Of a stretch of 64,000 nucleotides of DNA, positions 19,291 through 27,926 are shown in pieces. Made by a program: the position numbers and the translations under genes. The notes below the pieces were generated by a model. It was not told the origin of the DNA. It did no database searches and worked only from the letters and a program-made list of their open reading frames with translations. The DNA lies in the NCBI RefSeq assembly GCF_001006805.1, contig NZ_LN811353.1:396487-460486 (forward strand). The letters are read 5' to 3'. This DNA comes from Microvirga massiliensis. GTDB taxonomy: Bacteria > Pseudomonadota > Alphaproteobacteria > Rhizobiales > Beijerinckiaceae. Each line of letters starts with the position of its first letter. Positions within the stretch are counted from its first letter, which is position 1.

Positions 19291-19522
19291 GTTAAGCGAC
19301 GCGACGGACTGCGCGTTGAGCCTACGGCTCGCAACGATGATGTAGATGCAACGATAGACCCTTCCTGATCCGAAACCACTCTCGGGATCGGCGCGCGCCG
19401 CTCTACGAGCGGCATGCGGTAATGTCGACTGCCAGCGCCATGTCGTTGCAAGAGCGCTCCGGCCTCTCGATCCACCGCACATGTTCGCGTATGCAACGCA
19501 GCCCGGCTCAGGGCAGGGACGG

Positions 19523-20065
19523 TTACTTCGGCGGGATCGGATCCGGCACCTTATTCTTCACGGCGGGAATCTGTCGGAGATAGGCGAAGACGGCCTTCAG
19601 GTCGTCATCGGTCATCTTTCCTATCCATGGCCACGGCATCGGTGGGAGAATTCGCCGCCCCTGACCTTGGTGTCGGCCCGTGCGCATTGTCTGAATGAAC
19701 TGCTGTTCGGTGAAGTCGCGCAGAACGCCCGTTTCCGGATCGGGGGTGAGATTGGCCGTGAAACTCACGCCCCACGGCCCCGACCAGGTCGTCAGGGTTG
19801 GTGACATGGCACCCGTCCACGGCTCGGGCACGATAGCCGGGGCCTTGACCACGATCTCTTGCGGATGGCCCGACAGCGCCCGCTTCATGTCGGGTGCCGG
19901 ACCATCAGGACCTTGGATCAGGGGGGTGTGACAGTCATGGCAGAGGCCTGTCGTGACGAGATATTCGCCACGCTTCACTTGCGCGCTGGTCGTGGTGTCT
20001 TGAGCGAGAGTCGTGGCGGGTGCCAACAGGGCAGCGGCCAACATGAACGAGAATGCATGGTTCAT
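19523..20065 (-). CDS. Exported c-type cytochrome (monoheme)
   Basis: The 180-aa product has a signal peptide (about residues 1-22, ending LAPATTLAQ), one heme-binding CHDCH at about residue 43, and a distal Met region near MPWPWIGKMTDDDLKAVFAY, typical of class I cytochrome c. It acts in the periplasm as an electron carrier or domain partner. The ATG overlaps the stop of the upstream diheme cytochrome gene (ATGA) and has a strong AAGGAGG site, so the two are translated from one message. Confidence 0.85.
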   Translation of the reverse strand: MNHAFSFMLAAALLAPATTLAQDTTTSAQVKRGEYLVTTGLCHDCHTPLIQGPDGPAPDMKRALSGHPQEIVVKAPAIVPEPWTGAMSPTLTTWSGPWGVSFTANLTPDPETGVLRDFTEQQFIQTMRTGRHQGQGRRILPPMPWPWIGKMTDDDLKAVFAYLRQIPAVKNKVPDPIPPK

Positions 20066-21183
20066 TTCTGTCCTCCTTTCTCTTGCAATCGGGCCCCTCG
20101 GCGGAACACGTCCGTCTCTGCGATCCAGCGCCGGAGTAGTTCTGCCGCCTCGCCATCCACCACTTCGGTTCCGAGCGGCGGCATCTGCAGCGCGGGGTAG
20201 CGCGAGGCGACGCGCTGCAGGAGCCCGCTTTGATCCGGATGCCCTGGTTCGATGCGCAGCACGGCATCGGGAGATTGACCGGGCGCTGGTGTCTTAACGG
20301 GCTGGCCGATGGTGCTTGCGAGCGCGGGTTGGTCGTTGGCCTCCGAGACGTGCCGCAGGAAGAGCCCCAGGTTCTTCAAGGACCCCTGCTCGTTGTGGCA
20401 GTGCCCGCAATTGCCGTGCAGGTAACCGAGCGCGGCCCGTTCCGTGGCGGATCCCGCCGCGATGCGTGGCGGGTTTTCCTGCAGTGACCTCGGGAGCCCG
20501 ACGAGGAGCCCCTTCTCGACGAGCGAGTTGAGGTCGACGCCCGGATCGGGGCGAGCCTCGGTATGCAGCGCACCGGGATCTCGCTCCGGTGACAACTGGA
20601 GAGCGCTGAATCCCAGAACCTCGCTGCGGCCACCCTGATGACACACCTTGCAGTCGCTGACGCCCGGGATGGCGTGCGATCGCCCTCCTGCTAGAGGATA
20701 GGCAGCGCTCCTGCCTCGTTCAGAAACCAGCTGCGCCTCACGACCATCGGAACTCCATGCATAGGCGGCATAGAGCCACTGCCCATCAGCCTGACGTTCC
20801 AGATAGCGTGTTTCGATGCGTTGACCGTTGAAGGAGAACTCCTTCCAAAGCCGCGTGCCGACCGGAAAATTCCAGGCGTCCGGATCGGACCCGTCGATCG
20901 CAGTGCCCGGTGGCAGCGAAATCCAGCGGCGCTTGATGGCCCCATCGGTCCAGAGCGGGTATTGCGGCGCGAATGCAAGGTGCTTCGGGTCGACCCGAAG
21001 GCTCTCGAAGTCCGCATAGAGCCCCGTGTCCTGTAGATTTTGCGGCGGCCTCGCCGGAGCCGTCTGCGGAATTGCCTCCGCGCTCTTGAGGAGCGCAAGA
21101 GCGAGGATCAGCATTGCTCCAGTGCCGGCCAAGCGACGCCGCCGGGCGGCTCGGAAACCTTTTGTGGTCGCGATACTCCTCAT
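20062..21183 (-). CDS. Exported diheme c-type cytochrome (SO2930-like)
   Basis: The 373-aa product has an N-terminal signal or anchor (about 18-38). A beta-rich domain follows with [20 protein letters not shown] and [23 protein letters not shown], then two heme motifs, CKVCH and CGHCH. This order matches the SO2930-type diheme cytochromes, whose role is not established. It heads a two-gene unit with the monoheme cytochrome. A small Cys-rich gene lies just upstream. Confidence 0.8.
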   Translation of the reverse strand: MRSIATTKGFRAARRRRLAGTGAMLILALALLKSAEAIPQTAPARPPQNLQDTGLYADFESLRVDPKHLAFAPQYPLWTDGAIKRRWISLPPGTAIDGSDPDAWNFPVGTRLWKEFSFNGQRIETRYLERQADGQWLYAAYAWSSDGREAQLVSERGRSAAYPLAGGRSHAIPGVSDCKVCHQGGRSEVLGFSALQLSPERDPGALHTEARPDPGVDLNSLVEKGLLVGLPRSLQENPPRIAAGSATERAALGYLHGNCGHCHNEQGSLKNLGLFLRHVSEANDQPALASTIGQPVKTPAPGQSPDAVLRIEPGHPDQSGLLQRVASRYPALQMPPLGTEVVDGEAAELLRRWIAETDVFRRGARLQEKGGQK

Positions 21184-21237
21184 GAGATCGCCTTTCCCGC
21201 CTGGGCGGAAGGTGTTCCGCGCGGTGGCCTCTTTGGC

Positions 21238-21465
21238 TCAGCGTGCAGGTACGTCGAGCACTTTCAATGATCCGCCTCTAGCCTCTGCGCTGCTGAGAAC
21301 CGTCAATTCGTCCCCACAGCGATGGCACCGTCCGAGCGCCGGGGTCCCGATCATCTGCGCCACGCGGCAAGCCCGGCAGCCGCACAGCGCGGGAACGAGC
21401 GTTCCATAGCCTTGTCGCGCGGTCAGTTGCATGGCCTGGCTGACATTGACAGCGTGCTCGAACAT
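21238..21465 (-). CDS. Small cysteine-rich protein, possible zinc ribbon
   Basis: A 75-aa product with cysteines arranged as LCGCRACR and GRCHRCGDEL, about 20 residues apart, which would suit one zinc or Fe-S site. The ATG at 21465 has an AGGG just upstream. It lies 54 bp before the diheme cytochrome gene on the same strand, so it may belong to that unit. I do not recognise the family. Confidence 0.5.
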   Translation of the reverse strand: MFEHAVNVSQAMQLTARQGYGTLVPALCGCRACRVAQMIGTPALGRCHRCGDELTVLSSAEARGGSLKVLDVPAR

Positions 21466-22011
21466 TTCCCTACACCTCGCTGAGGTACATTCCGGTGGAA
21501 GGCAGGGCTGACGTTAGAACTGTCATGTTCCTGGAAGATTGCGCCGAGTGTTTCGTCCTATGGCTGTTGATTACATGGATTCCTTTGTATGCAGGACGTC
21601 CACTCTCCAGAAATGACGATAGGCCGGTGATCACCCGCAATCCGTTTGCTTTCGCATTTTCTTCTCGACTAGGACTTGTGCCTGCAGATCACCATCGTGA
21701 CGGCTAGTTCCTCCATCGAGATGTTGTCTGCAGCTCTTTCTCGGTTTCGCCGAGCGGCTTTCCGGAGATACGACTTCCGGAGAGGAGGAGCGGTGAGGAT
21801 TCATCAGGTGTCGTCGACGCGAACGATGAAGAGCTGTCTCGCGCCGGGAGAGCATCGCGCGAGTGATCGGGAGAGTGGGCAAAACCGGTCTCGAGGCCAG
21901 CAGATTTGTCGCGTTTGGAGGTTGTGATGCCTTCTAAACCACGTCGATGTTCACAATCGTCGGGGCACCCGATGAGCAGCGAGTCGCGCGTCCTCCCGTG
22001 CGCGACGCGGA
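21466..22011. other. 546-bp interval, lower GC, no gene recognised
   Basis: The stretch is visibly richer in A/T than its neighbours and has only short unconvincing frames. I find no repeat-family copy or RNA gene in it. Confidence 0.4.
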
Positions 22012-22449
22012 TTACCCTTGAGTCTTGCGATAACGTTCCGGCGGCTGCGGGTTGTTTGCGGGGTTCGTATCATGCCGTGACAAGCGCGTGATCGATTGAC
22101 CGTCCACCAAGGGCTGCAGATCCGCCTCGAGGGCGTCCGCCTCCTCCTTCGAATAGACCTCTCTCCCTTTGACGTGGAGAGCGAAAGATCTGATGTGCTT
22201 TGCCTTCTTCACGGGGTCTTCGATCGTGGCTTTGGTCCATGCATAAAGCGGATAGCCATCGACCCCGTGCCCTTCAGCTTCCGCAACATAGTCGGCGAAG
22301 GCGTCGAATTGACACTTCATGGTGGCGCCATGCTTCTCAAGGACACCTGGAAGTGCTCCGAGCGCCGGGTCGCTTGGATTGCGCCGTGCGATTTCAGAAA
22401 GCTCATCAGTGAAATAGAGCCGCACTTGGTATTGCCACTGATTTCCCAT
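22012..22449 (-). CDS. Conserved hypothetical protein
   Basis: A 145-aa soluble acidic protein starting MGNQWQYQVRLYFTDEL. The sequence reads as a folded domain (KCQFDAFADYVAEAEGHGVD, then TKATIEDPVKKAKHIRSFAL) and ends in a polar tail. I recall similar proteins only as hypotheticals in rhizobia. There is no signal peptide and no catalytic motif that I can name. It is isolated between two gene-poor stretches. Confidence 0.65.
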   Translation of the reverse strand: MGNQWQYQVRLYFTDELSEIARRNPSDPALGALPGVLEKHGATMKCQFDAFADYVAEAEGHGVDGYPLYAWTKATIEDPVKKAKHIRSFALHVKGREVYSKEEADALEADLQPLVDGQSITRLSRHDTNPANNPQPPERYRKTQG

Positions 22450-22721
22450 GCTTCAGCTCCCTATGGCCCTTCGGATCAACCGCAATGGAGCGGTTTCCGG
22501 AGAGGATAGTGCATGCCATGGATCTCGACTGTCTACGCGACGACATGCTCCGAGAACGCATTCTCGCCCAAAAGGATCTCCCGCAGCTTCGGAGGACTGC
22601 CAGAAAACGCGGCGGTCTCGGCAGGCCTGGGAACACAGGACCGCCATCGTGCTCGAAGTGCGGTGCCTTTCACGACGACCGGAGCCCAGTGAGCTCCGGC
22701 ACACGACCAGCGATCTGGAGG

Positions 22722-24596
22722 TCAGAGGCGGTCGAGCGAGGGATTTTCCCCACCGAACCAGTTCTTCTTCACGAGCGCCTTCGCTTCCTCGGCAGCCTGT
22801 GCATCGCCGCGCGCTTTGGCGGCTTCAAGCAGACCGGCGGCGGCCCAGCCATTATTCGGAGACCGTTGAAGCGCAGTGCGGAAGGCCGCCTCGGCCTCGT
22901 CGGCTTTTCCTTGCTGCAGCAATGCGGCGCCGAGCGACTGGTGCACCGGGTAATACCAGAAGGGCGGCTCCATATAGGGCAGCCGGTCCTGGATCTCCGT
23001 GGCCTGTGCGAACTGCACGGCAGCCTGCGCGTGGTCGCCCTTGGCCTGTGCGATCCGCGCCTCAATCACCTTTGCGGCGATGGCGAGCACGTCCGGGCCC
23101 GGCACGCCGGCATCGGGCAATGCGCTGATCTCGGGTGTTCGCACCAGGGCCTCAATGGCTGAAACCTCGGCCCGTGCCTCGTCGTCTCGCCCGAGCCGCG
23201 CCAGCGCAACTCCGCGGGCGTAGTGCCATGCGGCGCTCACAAAAGGGAAGCTCGCGTCCGGTGCAGGCAGGGCCAACACTTTGTCCGGTGCGGAGAATCG
23301 CGCATGGGTCGTGTAGGCCGCCGCTGCGATGGGCTGCGTCCAGGGGACCTCGCGCTTGGTGCGATCCGAGACAATCCCGGCGAGCTTCTCGGCTGCCGCG
23401 ATGGCGGTCTCCCCATCCCCGCCCATGAGGGCCGAAGCCATCACGAAGTGGACGTTGTGAGCATAGTAGCCTTCCGAGTAGAGCAGGCTCGCTCCCCCTT
23501 GCTTGAGCAGCGTCTCGTCAACGACGGTGGCCTGCACGTTTGCGTCCAGGCTCTCGCGCCAACGGCCGAGGCGATACCAGATGTGGCTCGGCATATGGAC
23601 CAGATGCCCGGCTCCGGGCATCAGGGCGGCCAGTCGGGCCGCATGCGCTGCCGCACGCTCCGGCCGGTCCGAGGACTCGACGGCATGGATGTAGAGGTGA
23701 ATCGCCCCCGGGTGATCCGGGTTGGCCTCGAGTGAGCCTACCTTCCGGTCACCGAGCACGCCCTCGATGAGCTCGATCATCCGTGCAGTTTTGCCCTTCG
23801 GGGTTCGTCCTTCATCCGCCCAGTAATCCCAGGGGCTGAGATTCATGAGAGCGTCGGCGGTCAGGAGGGCAACGTGCGGATTCTCCGGAAAGCGCGCCTG
23901 CACGGCTTCCATGGCGTCCGCGTAAGCCTGATCCAGCGCCTTGCGGTCCGCCTTCGGATCCGGAGAATGCCGCCGCGAGAGTGCGTCGATGAGAGCAGCC
24001 TGCAACTCACCGGCAGGAGCAAGACGCCTGGCCTGTTCGAGCACGACGAGCGCACGGGCATTCGCATCCGCGTCCATCGGGTAGTTGATGTGCGGTCCGA
24101 GCACCCATGCCTCACCCCACAGGCACATGGCGCAGCTCGGGTCGAGTTCCTGTGCCGCCCGGAATGCGCGAGCCGCTTCGGCGTGGTTGAAGCCCCAGCC
24201 GAGGCGATAACCCTGATCGAAATAGGCGCGTGCATCTGGTTTGGCAGGGCCTATGGCGGCCCACGTGAACTGACCGAGGTTGTCGTAGATCGGCGGACGA
24301 TCTTCCGCTCTCGGGGCCGCGGCCCCTTTCGGCAGATCGCGGCTGTAGGCGCCGAGCTCATTGCGGGCCGGCGGCTGAGAATGAGACTGGTGCTGTGCCT
24401 GCGCGGTCTTCACATGCTTGGTTACGTCAGGTTGCGTGGCCTGCGTCAGCCGGTGAAGAAGTTGCACTCTCGGGCTGTCGTGACTGCCGAGAGGACAGGC
24501 CGCAGCGGGAGTCGCAATGGCAAGGGCCGTGGCTGCCGTAGCCATGAAACGGATGCGCACAAAGGAGCGCGAACGCTGCGCGGTTTGGGTCGTCAT
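22722..24596 (-). CDS. Exported tetratricopeptide-repeat protein
   Basis: The 624-aa product has an N-terminal export signal ending near ATPAAA. Helical repeats of TPR type run from about residue 110 to the end (for example ARAYFDQGYRLGWGFNHAEAA and QSLGAALLQQGKADEAEAAF). A conserved DPSCAMCLWGEAWVLGPHINYP block contains a CxxC pair. It is probably periplasmic; binding partners are unknown. The ATG at 24596 has GAGAGG upstream and starts directly before the signal peptide. Confidence 0.8.
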   Translation of the reverse strand: MTTQTAQRSRSFVRIRFMATAATALAIATPAAACPLGSHDSPRVQLLHRLTQATQPDVTKHVKTAQAQHQSHSQPPARNELGAYSRDLPKGAAAPRAEDRPPIYDNLGQFTWAAIGPAKPDARAYFDQGYRLGWGFNHAEAARAFRAAQELDPSCAMCLWGEAWVLGPHINYPMDADANARALVVLEQARRLAPAGELQAALIDALSRRHSPDPKADRKALDQAYADAMEAVQARFPENPHVALLTADALMNLSPWDYWADEGRTPKGKTARMIELIEGVLGDRKVGSLEANPDHPGAIHLYIHAVESSDRPERAAAHAARLAALMPGAGHLVHMPSHIWYRLGRWRESLDANVQATVVDETLLKQGGASLLYSEGYYAHNVHFVMASALMGGDGETAIAAAEKLAGIVSDRTKREVPWTQPIAAAAYTTHARFSAPDKVLALPAPDASFPFVSAAWHYARGVALARLGRDDEARAEVSAIEALVRTPEISALPDAGVPGPDVLAIAAKVIEARIAQAKGDHAQAAVQFAQATEIQDRLPYMEPPFWYYPVHQSLGAALLQQGKADEAEAAFRTALQRSPNNGWAAAGLLEAAKARGDAQAAEEAKALVKKNWFGGENPSLDRL

Positions 24597-24867
24597 GAGA
24601 AGCCTCTCAGGTTCGGCTGATCGGAGGGCAGGCAAGGCGATCCGAAAGCCTGCGGGAGTCCATCGTTGTCACTCGCCGTCGTCTCCTGGTCGGCGCGGGA
24701 TTCTCGGCCTCCCTTGTGGCGACCAGCTCCACGAGTAATTCAGCACAGGGCTGATCGGCGAAGCACCGCGAACCAGCCGCTGGTACAGGCGGAGGTTCGC
24801 CACGTTCGTCACGAAACTTCCCCTGCTGGAGAATGGCTTCAACGTGACCTCGCAGCAAACGAGTGTC

Positions 24868-24883
24868 TGTGACCTTTGTCACA
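24868..24883. promoter_or_regulatory. CRP/FNR-superfamily-like operator
   Basis: TGTGA-N6-TCACA is exact, and the palindrome extends by one base each side (CTGTGAC-CTTT-GTCACAG, 24867-24884). It fits the CRP consensus. It lies about 270 bp upstream of the TPR gene and 335 bp upstream of cydA. Which promoter it serves is unknown. Confidence 0.5.
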
Positions 24884-24980
24884 GTTTCAGAGTGTTCCGG
24901 GGCAAGCGCATCGGAGCGGTAGCGCGGGAGTCGACTGGGCGATGTTCTCTGACGGAATGTCCGGTTCGAGTCTTGGCCTT

Positions 24981-24997
24981 GTCAAAGGCGCTTTGAC
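24981..24997. promoter_or_regulatory. Perfect inverted repeat upstream of cydA
   Basis: GTCAAAG-GCG-CTTTGAC has 7-bp arms and a 3-bp spacer and lies 220 bp before cydA. It could be an operator, but no known consensus fits well. Confidence 0.35.
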
Positions 24998-25217
24998 GGG
25001 GAAGGCACAGTTCGTCGCGAGATGAAGCATTAAGCGTCATCATTGGGCGCCGCTTTGGCACGTTTCGCGAACTGCTCATCAAGCCGGACCTGATCCGGGT
25101 TCGGCGGCCACCCCGTCCTAACGAGAGCGCTGTAACCATGCTCGGTGGCCCGAAGCCTTCCCTGGCCGGGTATTCACCCTAGGTCAGGGCAAGGCATCGC
25201 CGACAGGGGAGACCGCG

Positions 25218-26663
25218 ATGGAATTCGATGCGCTGCTTCTGTCCCGCATCCAGTTCGCGTTCACGATGTCCTTCCACATCATTTTCCCGGCCTTCACGAT
25301 CGGCCTCGCGAGCTGGCTCGTGGCGCTCGAGTTCCAGTGGCTGCGCACGGACAACCCCCTCTACCGAAACCTCTTCCTGTTCTGGTCGAAGGTCTTCGCG
25401 GTGTCGTTCGGACTCGGGGTCGTGTCCGGAATCGTGATGAGCTTCCAGCTCGGCACCAACTGGTCGCGCTATGCCGAATTCGGCGGGAACATTCTCGGTC
25501 CGCTCATCCAGTACGAGGTCATCACGGCTTTTTTCCTTGAGGCCGCGTTCCTGGGCATCATGCTGTTTGGCTGGGATCGCGTCGGGAACCAGCTCCACTT
25601 CTTTGCAACCTGCATGGTGGCGCTCGGCACGCTCATCTCGGCGTTCTGGATTCTGTCCGCGAATTCCTGGATGCAGACGCCCGCCGGCTTCCGCGTCGAA
25701 AACGGCGTCGCGGTTCCTGAAGACTGGTTCGCGATCATCTTCAATCCGTCGTTCCCGTTCCGATACGCCCACATGGTCATGGGCTGTTATCTCACGACGG
25801 CTTTCGCGGTCTCGGGCATGTCGGCCTGGATGATCCTGCGCCGCCGGGAGGAGCCGGCGGAGAAGCTGCGCGGCGCCCAGCGCTCGATGTCCATGGCTTT
25901 GTGGTTCGCCGCGATCTGTGCGCCGATCCAGATCGTGATCGGAGATCTCCACGGCCTCGGGGTCCTGGAATATCAGCCGACCAAGCTCGCGGCGATCGAG
26001 GGTAACTGGGAGCGCCAAGGCCACATGCCGCTGCGCCTTTTCGCCATTCCGGACGAGGAGGCGGAGATGAACCACTACGAGATTGGGATTCCCGAGATCG
26101 GGAGCTGGATCCTAACCCACGCCTATCACGGCGTGGTCCCGGGTCTGAAGGATGTGCCCCGCGAGGAGCGTCCGCCCGTCTGGCCGGTGTTCTTCGCCTT
26201 CCGCGGCATGGTCGCGATCGGCTTCGCGATGCTGGCTCTGGGGATCTGGAGCCTCGTCATGCGCTGGAAGGGGACATTGTTCACGAATCCCTGGTTCCTG
26301 CGCGCCACCGTCCTGATGACGCCCGCGGGCTTCGGCGCCGTTCTGTTGGGGTGGTTCACTGCAGAGATCGGTCGGCAGCCCTACATCATCTACGGGCACC
26401 TCAAGACCGCGGATGCGGTATCGCCCGTGACGGCCGGCGCGGTCACGACCTCGCTAACGGCCTTCGTGATCGTCTACACGTTCCTCTTCGGCTTCGGGAG
26501 CTACTACCTCGCAAAAATCCTCAGGAGGGGGCCGGAACCAGTCGAGGAGGCGCTTCGCGGCGGCGATGCGGAGCGCCCGGATCGCATGCCGAAGCGTCCT
26601 CTTTCGGGTTCCAACGAAGCCCTCGAGGGGCAGCCGGGCCAGCGGGCCCATCCAGCAATGTGA
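25218..26663 (+). CDS. cydA: Cytochrome bd-type (cyanide-insensitive) ubiquinol oxidase subunit I
   Basis: This subunit binds the hemes and oxidises ubiquinol, reducing O2 to water. The 481-aa polytopic product has the heme ligand His20 in MSFHIIFPAFT, a second His in FRYAHMVMG, the quinol-site region GDLHGLGVLEYQPTK and the GRQP motif in EIGRQPYIIYG. The Q loop is short, as in CioA rather than E. coli CydA, hence the cyanide-insensitive label. The polar C-terminal tail is unusual. cydB follows 8 bp later. Confidence 0.95.
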   Translation: MEFDALLLSRIQFAFTMSFHIIFPAFTIGLASWLVALEFQWLRTDNPLYRNLFLFWSKVFAVSFGLGVVSGIVMSFQLGTNWSRYAEFGGNILGPLIQYEVITAFFLEAAFLGIMLFGWDRVGNQLHFFATCMVALGTLISAFWILSANSWMQTPAGFRVENGVAVPEDWFAIIFNPSFPFRYAHMVMGCYLTTAFAVSGMSAWMILRRREEPAEKLRGAQRSMSMALWFAAICAPIQIVIGDLHGLGVLEYQPTKLAAIEGNWERQGHMPLRLFAIPDEEAEMNHYEIGIPEIGSWILTHAYHGVVPGLKDVPREERPPVWPVFFAFRGMVAIGFAMLALGIWSLVMRWKGTLFTNPWFLRATVLMTPAGFGAVLLGWFTAEIGRQPYIIYGHLKTADAVSPVTAGAVTTSLTAFVIVYTFLFGFGSYYLAKILRRGPEPVEEALRGGDAERPDRMPKRPLSGSNEALEGQPGQRAHPAM

Positions 26664-26671
26664 GGGGAGCC

Positions 26672-27730
26672 ATGGCTGATTTCATCGCCACTTTCGCACC
26701 GGCTGGACTCGAGGGGCAGGCCTTGTGGCTGCCCCTGATCTGGGCGGTGCTCCTAGCCGTCGCGGTCGTGATGTATGTCGTGGCCGACGGATTCGATCTC
26801 GGAATCGGGATCTTGTTCAAGGCCGCGGCGAACGAGAACTGGCGCGATCGGATGATGCTGTCGGTGGCGCCGATCTGGGACGGCAACGAGACTTGGCTCA
26901 TTCTCGGCGGAGGCGGATTGTTCGCCGTTTTTTATCTTGCCTACGCGATCCTCCTTCCGGCCCTCTATCTGCCGCTCTTCACCATGCTGATCGCGCTGAT
27001 CTTTCGGGGCGTGGCATTCGAGTTCCGGTTCAAGGCCGACACGTCGAAGCGGGTCTGGGACAACGCGTTCCATTACGGCTCGCTGGTGGCCACCTTCGCG
27101 CAGGGCGTCGTGCTCGGGGCATTCGTGCAGGGCTTCGAGACCAATGGCCGGCAGTTCACAGGCGGCATGTTCGACTGGCTCACCCCGTTCAGCATCGCCA
27201 CCGGCCTCGGCCTCGTCGCGGGCTATGCGCTGCTCGGCGCGACTTGGTGCGTGATGAAGACCACGGGTGAGCTGGAGATCTGGGCCCGCCGCATGGCGGT
27301 GCGCGCTCTCGTCGCGACGATCGTCATGATGGCCATCATCAGCGCCTGGGTGCCCTTTCTCGGAGTAGAGATCGAGCAACGCTGGTTCACCTGGCCCAAC
27401 ATTCTTCTCCTCGCCCCGGTCCCGCTCCTCACCGCTTTCACGAGCTATCGTCTGTGGCGCGCCCTCGAGGACGGCCATCACGTGCAGCCATTCATCCTCG
27501 CGATCGTATTATTCCTCCTGGGTTTCCTCGGATTGATCGTGAGCCTCTTCCCCTATGCCGTGCCGCCGCGCCTCACGATCTGGAACGTCGCGAATGCGCC
27601 CGCGACGCAATTGTTTGCGCTCGTCGGCTATGCCGTCGTGATGCCGCTCACATTCATCTACACGGCTTATGCCTATTATGTGTTCCGTGGAAAAGTTGCG
27701 CTGGACGTCCAGGAGAGCGGATACCATTGA
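26672..27730 (+). CDS. cydB: Cytochrome bd-type ubiquinol oxidase subunit II
   Basis: The 352-aa partner of CydA has eight or nine membrane helices. It begins with the conserved VVADGFDLGIGILF segment and contains APIWDGNETWLILGGGGLFA and RGVAFEFRFK. The ATG at 26672 is preceded by GAGGGGAG. The frame is open upstream inside cydA, but that part is not homologous. The third gene of the operon starts within its stop codon region. Confidence 0.95.
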   Translation: MADFIATFAPAGLEGQALWLPLIWAVLLAVAVVMYVVADGFDLGIGILFKAAANENWRDRMMLSVAPIWDGNETWLILGGGGLFAVFYLAYAILLPALYLPLFTMLIALIFRGVAFEFRFKADTSKRVWDNAFHYGSLVATFAQGVVLGAFVQGFETNGRQFTGGMFDWLTPFSIATGLGLVAGYALLGATWCVMKTTGELEIWARRMAVRALVATIVMMAIISAWVPFLGVEIEQRWFTWPNILLLAPVPLLTAFTSYRLWRALEDGHHVQPFILAIVLFLLGFLGLIVSLFPYAVPPRLTIWNVANAPATQLFALVGYAVVMPLTFIYTAYAYYVFRGKVALDVQESGYH

Positions 27731-27855
27731 GCGCGGAGCCGCCGCGCCGAAGCTCGCGTCTGTCGCGGCTCGGCTGGTTCATCCTGATCTACGTCGCGAG
27801 CGCAGCGGTGTTCGCGGCCTTCGTCTATGGCCTGCGCGCGCTGATCCCGCGGTAA
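27727..27855 (+). CDS. DUF2474-like microprotein, accessory subunit of bd oxidase
   Basis: A TTG at 27727 overlaps the cydB TGA (ATTGA) and opens a 42-aa frame. The product has a basic N-terminus (PPRRSSRLSRLGW) and a single membrane helix (FILIYVASAAVFAAFVYGL). Length, topology and position match the short DUF2474/CydX-type proteins that stabilise bd oxidases. No other start gives a better fit. The stop codon lies in the loop of a 10-bp hairpin. Confidence 0.8.
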   Translation: MSAEPPRRSSRLSRLGWFILIYVASAAVFAAFVYGLRALIPR

Positions 27856-27865
27856 CCGCGGGATC
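27843..27865 (+). terminator. Hairpin with the microprotein stop codon as its loop
   Basis: GATCCCGCGG and CCGCGGGATC form a perfect 10-bp stem, and the 3-nt loop TAA is the stop codon of the DUF2474-like gene. There is no T tract. It may protect the 3' end or act with the following hairpin. Confidence 0.5.
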
Positions 27866-27881
27866 TCATGCGAAGAGGGTT

Positions 27882-27906
27882 GGGCGGATCGACATCCGAT
27901 CCGCCC
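27882..27906. terminator. Bidirectional hairpin between convergent genes
   Basis: GGGCGGATCG and CGATCCGCCC form a perfect 10-bp stem with a 5-nt loop. It sits between the end of the bd oxidase operon and the end of the minus-strand coiled-coil gene. Confidence 0.6.
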
Positions 27907-27926
27907 GCTTCGTAACGACGATCCGG

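Larger units (their letters stand above)
18895..19522. other. 628-bp interval dense in dispersed repeats
   Basis: It holds two copies of the palindromic repeat and a 41-nt module found again at 32539-32579. No credible gene is present. It separates two convergent transcription units. Confidence 0.6.
24597..25217. other. 621-bp regulatory interval between TPR and quinol oxidase genes
   Basis: There is no gene. It contains a CRP-like palindrome at 24868-24883 and a second perfect inverted repeat at 24981-24997, both listed separately. It is the shared upstream region of two divergent units. Confidence 0.5.

Noticed and set aside
22485..23162. A 225-codon plus-strand frame starting before the TPR gene end
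   Set aside because: Most of it is antisense to the TPR gene. The first 60 codons look somewhat protein-like, but no family or ribosome site supports them.
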